A DNA stretch of 64,000 bases from UBA6814 sp040753075. GTDB lineage: Bacteria > Desulfobacterota > Desulfovibrionia > Desulfovibrionales > Desulfovibrionaceae. The notes beneath the pieces are model-generated. The model worked only from the letters and a program-made list of their open reading frames with translations. It was not told the DNA's origin and ran no database searches. The stretch covers positions 9,223-73,222 of the forward strand of contig JBFMHA010000012.1 of NCBI GenBank assembly GCA_040753075.1, written 5' to 3'. Positions 33,934-42,421 of the stretch are shown in pieces. How positions within the stretch are numbered: position 1 is the stretch's first letter; every line of letters begins with the position of its first letter. The translations under genes were made by a program, and so were the position numbers.

Positions 33934-35090
33934 GGCAGGTCGTGGAACCTCTTGCGGACCAGGGCCCGCGGGTCGGGCGCGGCCTTGAGCACGTCCAGGA
34001 TGCGCCGGGACGCGCGGCCGTCGCCATAGGGGTTCACCACGTTGGAGCAATCCAGGGCCAGGGCCGTCTCCACCGCCCGCCGGATGGCCGTGCGCTCGGG
34101 TGCGCAGTGCACCACGCTCCCTGCGCGCAGCCGCCCCTCCTGCCGTTCGCCGATGTCCACGGTGGGCCGCTTCAGGCTCGGGACCTCGTACAGCCCGCTG
34201 GACGAGTTGCCCACCACCGCGTCGCAGGCCGCCACGGCGCTCAGGTAGCGCAGCTGGCCCAGGGAGGCCCGCATCAGCACGTGAGGCCGGGAGGCGGCAT
34301 AGTCCGTGAGCCGGGCCAGGAGGTCCAGGCCCTCGGTGTCCGCATTGGGGGCGGTGCAGAGGATGCCGGTGTCGCCGTCCGCGGCCAGATCGTCCAGGGC
34401 GGCCAGGAGTTCGTCCATCTGGGCCGCGGAGGGGGTGGCGGCCAGGGTCACGGGGTGGAAAGTGACCAAGAGGTTGCGGCCCCTGAAGGTGAAGCCGAGC
34501 TGGGCGGCCAGCTCCTCCCGGGACAGGAGCGGCAGGGCCGCCAGCCGGTCCAGGCTGGTGGCGCCCACGCAGTGGATGCGGGCCGGGTCCTCGCCCAGCT
34601 GGGCCACGCGCCTGGCGGCCTGGGGCGTGGTCACGAAGTGCAGGGAGGCCATCTTGGTGATGGAGTGCCGCATGGCCTCGTCGTAGGCCCCCTCGGTCAC
34701 GTCGCCGCCCGCCAGGTGGGCCAGGGGGATGCGCAGGAACAGGCAGGCCTGGGCCGCGGCGAAGATCTCGTAGCGGTCGCCCAAGACCACCGCGAAGTCC
34801 GGGGCCAGCTCCTCCAGGGCGTCGGCGAAGCCCTCCAGCAGCCGGCCCGTGGTCCGGGCCACGTCGCCTGCGCCGGCGCCGTCCAGCGGCGCGGCCACCC
34901 GGGCGGCCAGGGGAAAGCCGTCCGCCTCGATCTCGCGCCAGGTGTCGCCGAACTCGGGCCACAGGTGCATGCCCGTGGCCACTGCCTGCAGCTCGCAGCG
35001 CGGGTCCTCCCGCACCAGCCCCATGAGGGTGGCCAGGTACCCGTAGTCGGCCCGCGAGCCGGTGATGACGCAGATCTTCCGGGGCTCCAT
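33930..35090 (-). CDS. legG: Hydrolysing NDP-sugar 2-epimerase (LegG/NeuC family)
   Basis: A 386-residue hydrolysing 2-epimerase that removes the nucleotide and inverts C2 to give the free sugar used by LegI. Motifs: ITGSRADYGYLATLM, TGMHLWPEFGDT, VVLGDRYEIFAAA, HLAGGDVTEGAYDEAMRHSITKM, VTFHPVT and GNSSSGLYEVPSLKRPTVDIGERQ. It differs from the WbpI-type enzyme at 16.6-17.7 kb, which keeps the nucleotide. It lies six bases after legB. Confidence 0.92.
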   Translation of the reverse strand: MEPRKICVITGSRADYGYLATLMGLVREDPRCELQAVATGMHLWPEFGDTWREIEADGFPLAARVAAPLDGAGAGDVARTTGRLLEGFADALEELAPDFAVVLGDRYEIFAAAQACLFLRIPLAHLAGGDVTEGAYDEAMRHSITKMASLHFVTTPQAARRVAQLGEDPARIHCVGATSLDRLAALPLLSREELAAQLGFTFRGRNLLVTFHPVTLAATPSAAQMDELLAALDDLAADGDTGILCTAPNADTEGLDLLARLTDYAASRPHVLMRASLGQLRYLSAVAACDAVVGNSSSGLYEVPSLKRPTVDIGERQEGRLRAGSVVHCAPERTAIRRAVETALALDCSNVVNPYGDGRASRRILDVLKAAPDPRALVRKRFHDLP

Positions 35091-35096
35091 GGCGGC

Positions 35097-36107
35097 CTAC
35101 AAGGTATAGATGCCGGCCTTGTACATCTTGAGGTTCTCGGGGTCCGCGAACCAGGCCGCGGTTTCGGCCAGGCCGCGCCTGAACCCGTCCAGGCCCGCGT
35201 ACTGCGGGGTCCAGTCCGTGAGGGCGCGCAGCTTGTCGTTGGAGGCGAAGAGCCGCTCCACCTCGCTCTTCCCGGGCCGGATGCGCTGCTCGTCGCACAC
35301 GATCTCGATATCCGCGCCCATGACCTCGGCGATGAGCCTGGCCGTGTCGCCGATGGTCACCTCGAAGGCGCTGCCCGAGTTCACCACCTCGCCCACGGCC
35401 GCGTCGCACTCGGCCACCGCGATGAAGGCCCGCACCGTATCCGCCACGTAGTTGAAGTCGCGGGTGGGGTGCAGGGAGCCCAGCTTGATCCTCCTGGCCC
35501 CGGCCCGGATCTGGGTCATGACCGTGGGGATGACCGCCCGGGCGCTCTGGCGCGGGCCGTAGGTGTTGAAGGGCCGGATCACCGCCACCGGGGTGTCGAA
35601 ACTCTTGTGGAAGGACAGGGCGATCTGGTCCGCGCCGATCTTGGAGGCGGAGTACGGGGACTGGCCCTGCAGGGGGTGCTCCTCGGTGATGGGCGCGAAC
35701 CGGGCCGTGCCGTACACCTCGCTGGTGGAGGTGTGCACCACCCGCTCCACCCCCAGGTCCCGGGCCGCCTGCACGATGTTGAGCGCGCCCTTGACGTTGG
35801 TGTCCACGTAGGTGTCCGGAGAATGGTAGGAGTACGGGATGGCGATGAGCGCGGCCAGGTGCAGCACCACGTCGCAGCCGCGCATGGCGGCGCGCACGCC
35901 GTTGGGGTCGCGCACGTCGCCGCAGAACACGTCCAGGCTGTCGCGAATGGCGGGCTCGGAGCGGTCCAGCCAGCCCCAGGAGTTGAAGGAGTTGTAGAGC
36001 ACGAAGGCGCGCACGTCGTGGCCGCGGCGCACCAACTCCTCGACCAGGTGGGAGCCGATGAAGCCGTCGGACCCGGTGACCAGGATCTTCTTGCCGGACA
36101 GGTTCAT
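35097..36107 (-). CDS. legB: NDP-GlcNAc 4,6-dehydratase (LegB-like SDR)
   Basis: A 336-residue extended SDR that forms the 4-keto-6-deoxy sugar at the entry of the legionaminic branch. The NAD-binding motif is VTGSDGFIGSH, TSTSEVYG precedes the active-site YSASK (Tyr-x3-Lys), and substrate-side segments are RPFNTYGPRQSARAVIPT and RDFNYVADTVRAFI. GDP-GlcNAc is the expected substrate given ptmE in the operon. First gene of the leg operon; GGGAGGATTGATC precedes the ATG, about 70 bases below the shared-box promoter. Confidence 0.9.
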   Translation of the reverse strand: MNLSGKKILVTGSDGFIGSHLVEELVRRGHDVRAFVLYNSFNSWGWLDRSEPAIRDSLDVFCGDVRDPNGVRAAMRGCDVVLHLAALIAIPYSYHSPDTYVDTNVKGALNIVQAARDLGVERVVHTSTSEVYGTARFAPITEEHPLQGQSPYSASKIGADQIALSFHKSFDTPVAVIRPFNTYGPRQSARAVIPTVMTQIRAGARRIKLGSLHPTRDFNYVADTVRAFIAVAECDAAVGEVVNSGSAFEVTIGDTARLIAEVMGADIEIVCDEQRIRPGKSEVERLFASNDKLRALTDWTPQYAGLDGFRRGLAETAAWFADPENLKMYKAGIYTL

Positions 36108-36185
36108 GATCAATCCTCCCGGGGCGGCTGGCCCCGCACGCCAGGACGCCCGGCACAAGATCGCGCCTCCGCTCCAGACAATTTT

Positions 36186-36229
36186 ACCCTACTTGCGCCA
36201 CTCTAACTTGTCAACTTTTTCTGTACAAA
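36186..36229 (-). promoter_or_regulatory. leg operon promoter with shared 22-bp box
   Basis: Read on the minus strand, -35 TTGACA (36209-36214) and -10 TAGGGT (36186-36191) are separated by 17 bases. The -35 lies inside a box at 36208-36229. On the plus strand the box reads TTGTCAACTTTTTCTG, then T, then ACAAA. The box differs by one base from that at 51998-52019 upstream of the winged-helix regulator. Its ends form an inverted repeat, TTGT-N13-ACAA, as expected for a dimeric repressor or activator site covering the -35. Confidence 0.65.
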
Positions 36230-36282
36230 AAGGGATCGCAACCGCGGTCCGCCAGCCTTGCCCGGATCGGGCATCCCCGGCC

Positions 36283-38073
36283 TTACCCGGCCTGCAAGGC
36301 GTTGAGCTTGCTATACCAGTCCTCGGACGCCATGAGCTCGGCGTGCCGGCCCTGTCCGCTCACCCGGCCGTCCCGGATCACCACGATCTGGTCTGCGGAG
36401 CGGATGGTGGACAGGCGGTGGGCGATGACCACGAAGGTCACCCGCCCCTCCCGGCGCATCCGGTCCATGACCTCCTGGATGTCCTTCTCGGTTTCCGAGT
36501 CCAGGGCGCTGGTGGGCTCGTCCAGGATGAGCACCGCGGCGCCCTCCAGCAGGGCCCGCGCCAGGGAGAGCCGCTGCCGCTGCCCACCTGAAAGCTGCAC
36601 CCCGCGCTCGCCCAACACCGTGTCCAGCCCTTTGGGCAGGGCCAGGACGAACTCCTTTGCCCGGGCCCGCTCCAGGGCGCTCCAGATCTCCTGGTCCGTG
36701 GCCTCGGGCCGGGGAAAGGCCAGGTTGGCGCGCACCGTGTCGTTGAGCAGGGAGGTGTCCTGGGACACGAAGGCCATGCCCCGGCGCAAAGAGGCCAGGT
36801 CGAAGTCGCCCGAGGGCGCGCCGTCGAAGAGAATGCGGCCCTGCTGGGGACGGCGCAGGGCCGCCAGGCAATCGGCCAGGGTGGACTTGCCCGCGCCGGA
36901 GGGCCCCACCAAGGCGGTCATCCGCCCGGCAGGGATGAAGAGGTCCACGCCGTCCAGGGCCGGCGTCGCCTTGCCCGGATAGGTGAAACGCAGACCCTGC
37001 ACCTCGATGCCCTGGCGCAGGGGGACGAACTCCTTTCCGCCGACGGATTCGGGTTCGCGGGCGGCTTTGGCCTGGCGCAGCCCGCTGCGCACCTCGTTCA
37101 CGCTGCCCAGACAGGAGAGCAGGGTCTGCCGGGCCATGAGCAGCTCCTTGGATAGGGGCAGCAGCCGCACCAGCACCAGCATGAACACTCCGATCTGGGC
37201 CAGGCTCATGGAAAAATAGGTAAAGGAGGCGTAGAGCACGATCGCTCCGGCCAGGATGGCGATGGGCTCCAGGATGAGCTCCACCTGGGCGTTGAGGATC
37301 TTCAGACGGTAGTAGTTCCGGCGCACCGTGCGCGAGGTGGCGGACATGCGCTCGGACTCCCGCTGGTCCGCGGCCGAAAGCTTGACCAGCCGCACCGCAC
37401 CGAGCAACTCCACCAGGAGGAAGGACAGGTCGCGGTTGGCGGCGGTGGTGCTCTGGCTGGCCTCGCGGGTCTGGCGGTTCACCGCCCGGCTCACCACCAG
37501 GGCGCTGATCGCCAGAAGCGCCAACGCCACCAAGGTCATGGGAGGGGAAAGCCAGAGCAGGACCGCGGCGTATCCGGCCACCACCAGGCCCAGAGCGCAG
37601 AACTGGAACACCCCGTTGCAGTACCCGCTCACCCGCTGGGCCTCGGTAGTCAGCAGGTTCACCAGCCGGCCGGTGGACACCTGCTCGAACAGGTCCAGGC
37701 TCGCCCGCATGTAGTGGGAGAAGAACCCGCTCTGGATGCAGTGGAGGATATCCTGGGTGAGCCACGCCACATAGGCCCGGCGCAGATAGGTCATGCCCAC
37801 CCGAGCGAACATGAGCAGCACCAGCAGGGCCAGCAACCCCTCCAGGCCCACAGCCAGGCCCACCGCCTCAAACCCCCGGGCGAGCATGTCCCAGGCCCGG
37901 GAGCCCGCGCGCAAGGCAGCCACGTCCCGGTCCTTTTCCAGATACTGGAGCACCGGCAGGAACATGGCCACCCCGAACCCCTCGAACAGGGCCGCACCCA
38001 CCGACACCAGCCCGAAGAGCGCCGCCCTCCGGCCGGTGATCCCGAATTCCGCGTATTCTTTAAAAAGCCTCAA
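36283..38073 (-). CDS. ABC exporter / glycolipid flippase-like (membrane and ATPase fused)
   Basis: A 596-residue ABC half-transporter with six predicted membrane helices (about 20-320) and a C-terminal ATPase. It has Walker A GPSGAGKST, Q-loop FVSQDTSLLN, signature LSGGQRQRLSLARAL, Walker B AVLILDEPTSALD and switch His in IAHRLST. The layout matches MsbA/PglK-type lipid-linked oligosaccharide flippases, so it may flip the glycan built by the island. It appears to start at a TTG (38073), two bases after the preceding stop, with GGGGGTG upstream; no ATG precedes the homologous region. Last gene of the pse operon. Confidence 0.88.
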   Translation of the reverse strand: MRLFKEYAEFGITGRRAALFGLVSVGAALFEGFGVAMFLPVLQYLEKDRDVAALRAGSRAWDMLARGFEAVGLAVGLEGLLALLVLLMFARVGMTYLRRAYVAWLTQDILHCIQSGFFSHYMRASLDLFEQVSTGRLVNLLTTEAQRVSGYCNGVFQFCALGLVVAGYAAVLLWLSPPMTLVALALLAISALVVSRAVNRQTREASQSTTAANRDLSFLLVELLGAVRLVKLSAADQRESERMSATSRTVRRNYYRLKILNAQVELILEPIAILAGAIVLYASFTYFSMSLAQIGVFMLVLVRLLPLSKELLMARQTLLSCLGSVNEVRSGLRQAKAAREPESVGGKEFVPLRQGIEVQGLRFTYPGKATPALDGVDLFIPAGRMTALVGPSGAGKSTLADCLAALRRPQQGRILFDGAPSGDFDLASLRRGMAFVSQDTSLLNDTVRANLAFPRPEATDQEIWSALERARAKEFVLALPKGLDTVLGERGVQLSGGQRQRLSLARALLEGAAVLILDEPTSALDSETEKDIQEVMDRMRREGRVTFVVIAHRLSTIRSADQIVVIRDGRVSGQGRHAELMASEDWYSKLNALQAG

Positions 38074-38075
38074 GG

Positions 38076-38333
38076 CTACACCCCCACGCCCAAGAGGGCC
38101 AGATGCAGACCAGCGGCGGCGCTGACCGTGGCCGCCGCGCGAGCCGCCCCCACGCACTCCCGGACCATCTCCTCGAACCAAGCGCTGGAGACGAAGGCCG
38201 ATTCCACGCACTGGGCCAGGCGCTCCTTCCCCTTGCCCAGGAACGCCGGGGCGTGCAGCGGCGCTGCCCCGCCCCCGGGATAGAGGGAGCGGATGATTTC
38301 AATAATGCGGTCCAAAAGCTTCGCGCGCTCCAT
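38076..38333 (-). CDS. Truncated LegC-like aminotransferase fragment (remnant)
   Basis: An 85-residue open frame resembling only the N-terminus of LegC-type DegT aminotransferases. It has IIRSLYPG, PLHAPAFLGKGKERLAQCVESAFVSS, then FEEMV and GLHLALLGVGV where the family has PLHEPxFxGNEK, TFVSS, FE and ALHxALLxxGV. About six residues after VSS are missing. The N-G-T-A-A-L PLP-phosphate motif is degenerate (SAAAGL). The frame stops two bases before the ABC transporter start, so the catalytic lysine half is gone. It cannot be an active transaminase; either a decaying gene or a short protein with another role. The start is uncertain (38333, or 38414/38459). Confidence 0.6.
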   Translation of the reverse strand: MERAKLLDRIIEIIRSLYPGGGAAPLHAPAFLGKGKERLAQCVESAFVSSAWFEEMVRECVGAARAAATVSAAAGLHLALLGVGV

Positions 38334-38466
38334 CTGGCGTATCTCTTGCCGGATCAGCCTGCTCCGGGCCCCTGCGGGGCCGCCCCGTGCTCCGGCGGGC
38401 GTATCCGAAAGCATTCCCGTACAATGCGTCTGAACCGCCGTGCTTGACCCTTGGCGCACTCCTGGG

Positions 38467-39147
38467 TCACACCTTTCGCCACACCGTGACGAACGCCTCG
38501 GCCGCGGGCGCGCCCACGGCAGCCCCGCGCAGTTCGGCCTGGGCCCGCACCGCCCGCTCCGAGCGGGGATGCGGGAAGGGACGCACCTCGCCCTCGTATG
38601 CGGCCAGGGCCTCCATCTTGCTGTCCAGGAAAGCAGTCACGTCCACGAAGGTGTCCGGACGGAAGGCCGGGGCGAACTGGCCGAAGGCCCATTCCGTGGA
38701 CGAGGCCACCTCGTAGGCGTAGAGCGCCCGCGCCGTGCTCCCGGGCAGGGGGCGGAACGCGGTGAGCGCGGCCCGGAAGGTGACGGCGTGGTCCACGTTC
38801 AGGTCCCCGCCGTGCTGCGCGTAGACAACTTCGGGCCGCAACCTGCGGCCCAGGTCTTCAACGGTCTTGACCACGTCCAGCATATCCAGGGAATCGAATC
38901 GGTTGTCCGGCAGGCCGAAGTGCAGCACCTCGGCCGCGCCCAGGATGCGGGCGGCCTCCCGGCTCCTGGCCTGGAGCGCCTCCACCTCGGCCGCGGCTTC
39001 CGGGCTGCCCGGGGCGTGGCGCGAGGCCGCGCCCTGGCCCAGGATGGCCACGCTCACCCGGCAGCCCTCCGCGGCCAGCCGGGCCATGGTCCCGCCGCAG
39101 CCCAGGACCTCGTCGTCCGGATGCGCGGCCAGCACGAGCACGTTCAT
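38467..39147 (-). CDS. PIG-L family deacetylase
   Basis: A 226-residue zinc-dependent LmbE/PIG-L hydrolase. The metal site is AAHPDDEVLGCGGTMARL near residue 8 with the second ligand motif GGDLNVDHAV. Family members remove N-acetyl groups from GlcNAc-containing molecules or cleave related amides. In this operon it may expose an amino group on a nonulosonic acid or precursor, to be re-acylated by the adjacent ATP-grasp or GNAT enzymes. It overlaps the LeuA-like gene by ATGA. A 133-base gap without a supported gene follows downstream. Confidence 0.9.
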   Translation of the reverse strand: MNVLVLAAHPDDEVLGCGGTMARLAAEGCRVSVAILGQGAASRHAPGSPEAAAEVEALQARSREAARILGAAEVLHFGLPDNRFDSLDMLDVVKTVEDLGRRLRPEVVYAQHGGDLNVDHAVTFRAALTAFRPLPGSTARALYAYEVASSTEWAFGQFAPAFRPDTFVDVTAFLDSKMEALAAYEGEVRPFPHPRSERAVRAQAELRGAAVGAPAAEAFVTVWRKV

Positions 39148-40328
39148 GGCTGCCCTCCTTCCCCGATCTCGCCGTTTTGCAGGCACTGCCGGGCCACCTC
39201 GCGCAATTCATCGTCGGACAGGGATTTGCGGCCCACGGCCAGTTCCTTGACCAGATGGAAAGCCCGCTCCAGGGGTTCGCCCTCAAGGCCGCAGCCCAGG
39301 TCGCGCAGTTTGTGGCGCAAGCCGCGTCGCCCGCTGTGCGGGCCGATGAGGATGCGTTGCGCCCCGCCGCCCACCATCTCGGGGTCCATGATCTGGTACG
39401 TCTCGGCGGCCTTGAGCAAGGCGTCCTGGTGCATGCCGGAACCGTGGGTGAAGGCGTTGCTCCCCACCACCGCCTTGTTGGGCGGCACCACGAACCCGCT
39501 CATCTCCGCCACCATGCGACTGGTGGCGGCCAACTCCCGGGTGTCCACACCCAGGGCGAAAGGATAGACGCCGCGGCGCACGGTGATGGCCATGACCAGT
39601 TCTTCCAGGGCTGCGTTTCCCGCCCGCTCGCCCAGGCCGTTGACCGTGCACTGGGCCTCCCGCGCCCCGGCCAGGAGCGCCGCCAGCGTATTGGCCGTGG
39701 CCAGGCCCAGGTCGTCGTGGCAGTGCACGGCCAGGACCGCCCGCTCCATGCCCTCCACCTCCGCCAGAAGATGGCGCACCAGGGCGTCCATCTCCGCCGG
39801 GGTGGCGAAGCCCACGGTGTCGGCTATGGACACCGTGGAGGCTCCGGCGGCGATGGCCGCCTCCATGTGCCGGGCCAGGTAGTCCCGGTCCGCCCGGGTC
39901 GAGTCCACCCCTATCCACTGCACGTCGCCCACCAGCTTCCGGGCCAGGCGCACGCTTTCCCTGGTCATCTCCAGGACCTGCTCCCGGTTCTTGCCCAACT
40001 GGCGCTCGATGTGCAGGTCCGAGACGGGAACCGCCACCTCGATGCGCGGGGCGCAGGCCTTGGCCACCGCCGCGCCGGCCTGCTCGATGTCCCGACGGGC
40101 GCCCCGGGCAAAGGCCGAGACCACGCACTCCTTGATGACCCTGGCGATATCCTGCACGGCCATCATTTCCGCGTCCGAGGCAGCGGGAAAACCGGCCTCG
40201 ATGACGTCTACCCCCAGCCGCTCCAGCTGTCGGGCCAGGACCTTCTTCTCCTGGGGCCGCAGGGCCGCTCCCGCGGCCTGGTCTCCGTCGCGCAGGGTGG
40301 TGTCCAGGATACGCACCGTGTCCATCAT
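39144..40328 (-). CDS. LeuA/homocitrate-synthase-like Claisen condensing enzyme
   Basis: A 394-residue HMGL-type TIM-barrel enzyme of the isopropylmalate/homocitrate/citramalate synthase group. ILDTTLRDGDQAAG marks the catalytic start, HCHDDLGLATANTLAAL the metal-binding histidines and NGLGERAGNAALEELVMA the conserved acetyl-CoA-site segment. There is no regulatory LeuA_dimer domain, so it is NifV/homocitrate-synthase-like in size. It condenses acetyl-CoA with a 2-oxo acid; which one is unknown. No leucine, lysine or nif genes surround it, so it probably makes a hydroxy-acid for sugar decoration. ATG at 40328 or 40325; the GGGGAGG spacing slightly favours the second. Confidence 0.87.
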   Translation of the reverse strand: MMDTVRILDTTLRDGDQAAGAALRPQEKKVLARQLERLGVDVIEAGFPAASDAEMMAVQDIARVIKECVVSAFARGARRDIEQAGAAVAKACAPRIEVAVPVSDLHIERQLGKNREQVLEMTRESVRLARKLVGDVQWIGVDSTRADRDYLARHMEAAIAAGASTVSIADTVGFATPAEMDALVRHLLAEVEGMERAVLAVHCHDDLGLATANTLAALLAGAREAQCTVNGLGERAGNAALEELVMAITVRRGVYPFALGVDTRELAATSRMVAEMSGFVVPPNKAVVGSNAFTHGSGMHQDALLKAAETYQIMDPEMVGGGAQRILIGPHSGRRGLRHKLRDLGCGLEGEPLERAFHLVKELAVGRKSLSDDELREVARQCLQNGEIGEGGQP

Positions 40329-41389
40329 TACCTCCCCTGCGCCGGGTCCACGGGCTGCGGCACGACCATGGCCATCACATCCAGGTCCCGGTCTGGCCCG
40401 CCCACCTCCGGATCGCCGCCCAAGGCCCGGTCCACGGCCCAGTCCAGCACCGGGAATCCCGCAGCCATGCTGGCCGGCAGGCTGCCGCTGGGCCGGGGGT
40501 TCACCTCCAGCACCACCGGACGGCCCTCGGGGCTGGCCATGAGGTCGATGTCGTGAACCGCCTCAAGGCCCAGGACCCGGGCCACGGTCCGGCAGTAATC
40601 CACCACCTCGGGGTCGGCCACCAGCGTGTTGCCCGCAAAGGGGATGCCGGTGGGGTTGTGCCGGCGGCGGACCAGCACCGCAGGCTCCCGGCCCAGGCCG
40701 ACCACGTCCGCGTCAAAGGCCGGCACGCCCAGGCAGGGCATGACCAGCAGCTCCCCGCCAAAGGAAAAGAACGACTCCACCCGGGCATCGTCCAGCTCCC
40801 CAGGGGACAGGCGTTTCTCACGCTGGCCCGCACCCAGCCACTCCGGAGGGTTGTCATGGCCCAGAAGAACGAACAGCCCCCGCCCCCCGCGGCCGCGGCT
40901 GGGCTTGACCACCACGGTGCGGCCGGGGTGCCCGTAGGCCGCGACCGCGGCGCGCAGAGACGAGGCGTCGTGTACCGCGGCGTACTCCGGCGCGGGCAGG
41001 CCCGCGGCGCGCAGGTTGTCGTAGGTCACCCGCTTGTTGGCGATGCGGGCCAAACAGGCGGGCGAGGCGACCAAAGCCTTCCCGCCCAGACCGGCCAGCT
41101 CCCCGGCCAGGGCGGACATGGCCTCGGCCTCGGCATCTGACCAGGGGAGGAGAACTTCGACCTTCTCCTTGCGCACGATGTCCAGCAGCGCCTGGGCGTA
41201 GGCCGGATCGTCGCCCTTGGGCGCGGTGTGGAAAGCGTCCAGGAACTGCGCGGCCAGGGGTGCGGGCGTGGCGTTGACGCCCACCAGCCGGTAGTCGAAG
41301 CGCTTGCTCTCCCGGAGCATGCGCAGAGCCGCGGGCACCAGGGTCCCGCCAACACACGTGATGAGAAAACAGACTTTCTGGCGGCTCAC
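40328..41389 (-). CDS. ATP-grasp carboxylate ligase
   Basis: A 353-residue ATP-grasp enzyme. A Rossmann-like N-terminus (FLITCVGGTLVPAALRML) is followed by the ATP-binding lobes with TVVVKPSRGRGGRGLFVLLG (P-loop-like lysine) and the metal-binding end DIDLMASPEGRPVVLEVNPRPSGSLPASM. It joins a carboxylate to an amine or thiol through an acyl phosphate. Encoded between the LeuA-like gene and pseI, it may attach the LeuA product to an amino sugar. The GTG start overlaps the pseI stop (GTGA). Confidence 0.87.
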   Translation of the reverse strand: MSRQKVCFLITCVGGTLVPAALRMLRESKRFDYRLVGVNATPAPLAAQFLDAFHTAPKGDDPAYAQALLDIVRKEKVEVLLPWSDAEAEAMSALAGELAGLGGKALVASPACLARIANKRVTYDNLRAAGLPAPEYAAVHDASSLRAAVAAYGHPGRTVVVKPSRGRGGRGLFVLLGHDNPPEWLGAGQREKRLSPGELDDARVESFFSFGGELLVMPCLGVPAFDADVVGLGREPAVLVRRRHNPTGIPFAGNTLVADPEVVDYCRTVARVLGLEAVHDIDLMASPEGRPVVLEVNPRPSGSLPASMAAGFPVLDWAVDRALGGDPEVGGPDRDLDVMAMVVPQPVDPAQGR

Positions 41390-42420
41390 GACAAATCCTC
41401 TTCGGTGATGGCTGAATAGGCCGAAAGGGCGCGCCGGGCGCGACGGCCGGGCACGGTGTCCAGGGCCTCGGGCGGCAGGCCGCAGCGGCCAGCGGACAGG
41501 CGCAGCACGGCCAGATCCGCGGGCTCCAGCATCTTGCCCTCCGGGATGTCCCGCCGCGCGGCCAGGCAGCGCAGGTACTTGGCAGCGTTGGCGGCCACCG
41601 CCGGAGGCACCGGCTTGTCCGCGGACCCCAGCATGGCCTCGGCCAGGCGCACGGTGCGCACCATGTCCGCGAATCCGGCCGGGTCCAGGGAGGTCGCGTG
41701 GTCGAAACCGGGACGGGACGGGTCCAGGGAGAAATGCTTCTCGATCATGCACGCCCCGCAGGCCACGGCCAGGGCCGGGGCCAGGGAGCCCGCCGAATGG
41801 TCGGAAAGCCCGGCCGGCGCGCCGAACTCCCGGGCCAGGACGGGGATGGCGCGCAGGTGCAGGGTTTCGGGCGGGGCGGGATAGAGCGAGGTGCACTGGA
41901 ACAGGCCCAGGTGCTTGGCCCCGGCCGCCCGGGCCGTGTCCACCGCCATCCTCGCCTCGGCCATGCCCGTCATGCCCGTGGACAGGAGCAGGGTGCGGCC
42001 CGTGGCCGCTGCCCGGCGAATCAGGGGAAGGTGGGTCAAAAGGCCTGAAGATATCTTCCAGGCCGCGGGCGCGAGCGATGCCACGAACTCCAGGGAGGGC
42101 GCATCCCCGCAGGTGGTGAAGCACTCCATGCCCAGATCCCGGGCTCGGGCGAAGGCCCGGGCGGTGTCCGCCTCGGCCAGCTCGGCCCGGCGGAAAATCT
42201 CGTAGGATTCGGTGCCCGGGGCGTAGTTCTCCGCAGCCTTGACCGTCTGCAGCTTCACGGCGTCGGCCCCGGCCTTGGCCGCGGCCTCGACCAGGCGCAG
42301 GCAGGTCGCCGGGTCGCCCTCGTGGTTGATGCCGATCTCGGCGATGACCACCACCGGCAGGCCCGGCCCGATGGCCCGGCGGCCGAAAGGAATGGGCCGG
42401 ATCGTCGCGTCTTCGCTCAC
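41386..42420 (-). CDS. pseI: Pseudaminic acid synthase
   Basis: A 344-residue NeuB-family synthase condensing PEP with 2,4-diacetamido-2,4,6-trideoxy-altrose. It contains VVVIAEIGINHEGDPATCLRLV, DAVKLQTVKA, ISSGLLTHLPLI, LLLSTGMTGMAE, LFQCTSLYPAPPETLHLRAIP, GLSDHSAG, IEKHFSLD and a C-terminal SAF-like domain. It is clearly a separate branch from LegI at 32.8 kb. The start is GTG with GGGGAGG upstream, one base after the pseG stop. Confidence 0.88.
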   Translation of the reverse strand: MSEDATIRPIPFGRRAIGPGLPVVVIAEIGINHEGDPATCLRLVEAAAKAGADAVKLQTVKAAENYAPGTESYEIFRRAELAEADTARAFARARDLGMECFTTCGDAPSLEFVASLAPAAWKISSGLLTHLPLIRRAAATGRTLLLSTGMTGMAEARMAVDTARAAGAKHLGLFQCTSLYPAPPETLHLRAIPVLAREFGAPAGLSDHSAGSLAPALAVACGACMIEKHFSLDPSRPGFDHATSLDPAGFADMVRTVRLAEAMLGSADKPVPPAVAANAAKYLRCLAARRDIPEGKMLEPADLAVLRLSAGRCGLPPEALDTVPGRRARRALSAYSAITEEDLS

Positions 42421-42421
42421 C

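Noticed and set aside
33930..35090. Sialic acid (Neu5Ac) pathway NeuC/NeuB/NeuA
   Set aside because: Neighbouring LegB and CBS-type PtmE genes fit the GDP-sugar legionaminic route better; plain Neu5Ac synthesis needs neither.
36255..36273. Terminator after the ABC exporter gene
   Set aside because: A 6-bp TGCCCG-GAT-CGGGCA stem exists but without T-run, so read-through from the pse operon into the leg operon cannot be excluded.
38334..38466. Longer version of the LegC fragment reaching upstream
   Set aside because: The extra in-frame residues are low-complexity Gly/Ala/Arg with no LegC similarity; the ATG at 38333 begins the recognisable part.
39144..40328. Leucine biosynthesis (leuA)
   Set aside because: No regulatory C-terminal domain and no leuBCD or ilv genes nearby; it is embedded between an ATP-grasp enzyme and a deacetylase in the pse operon.
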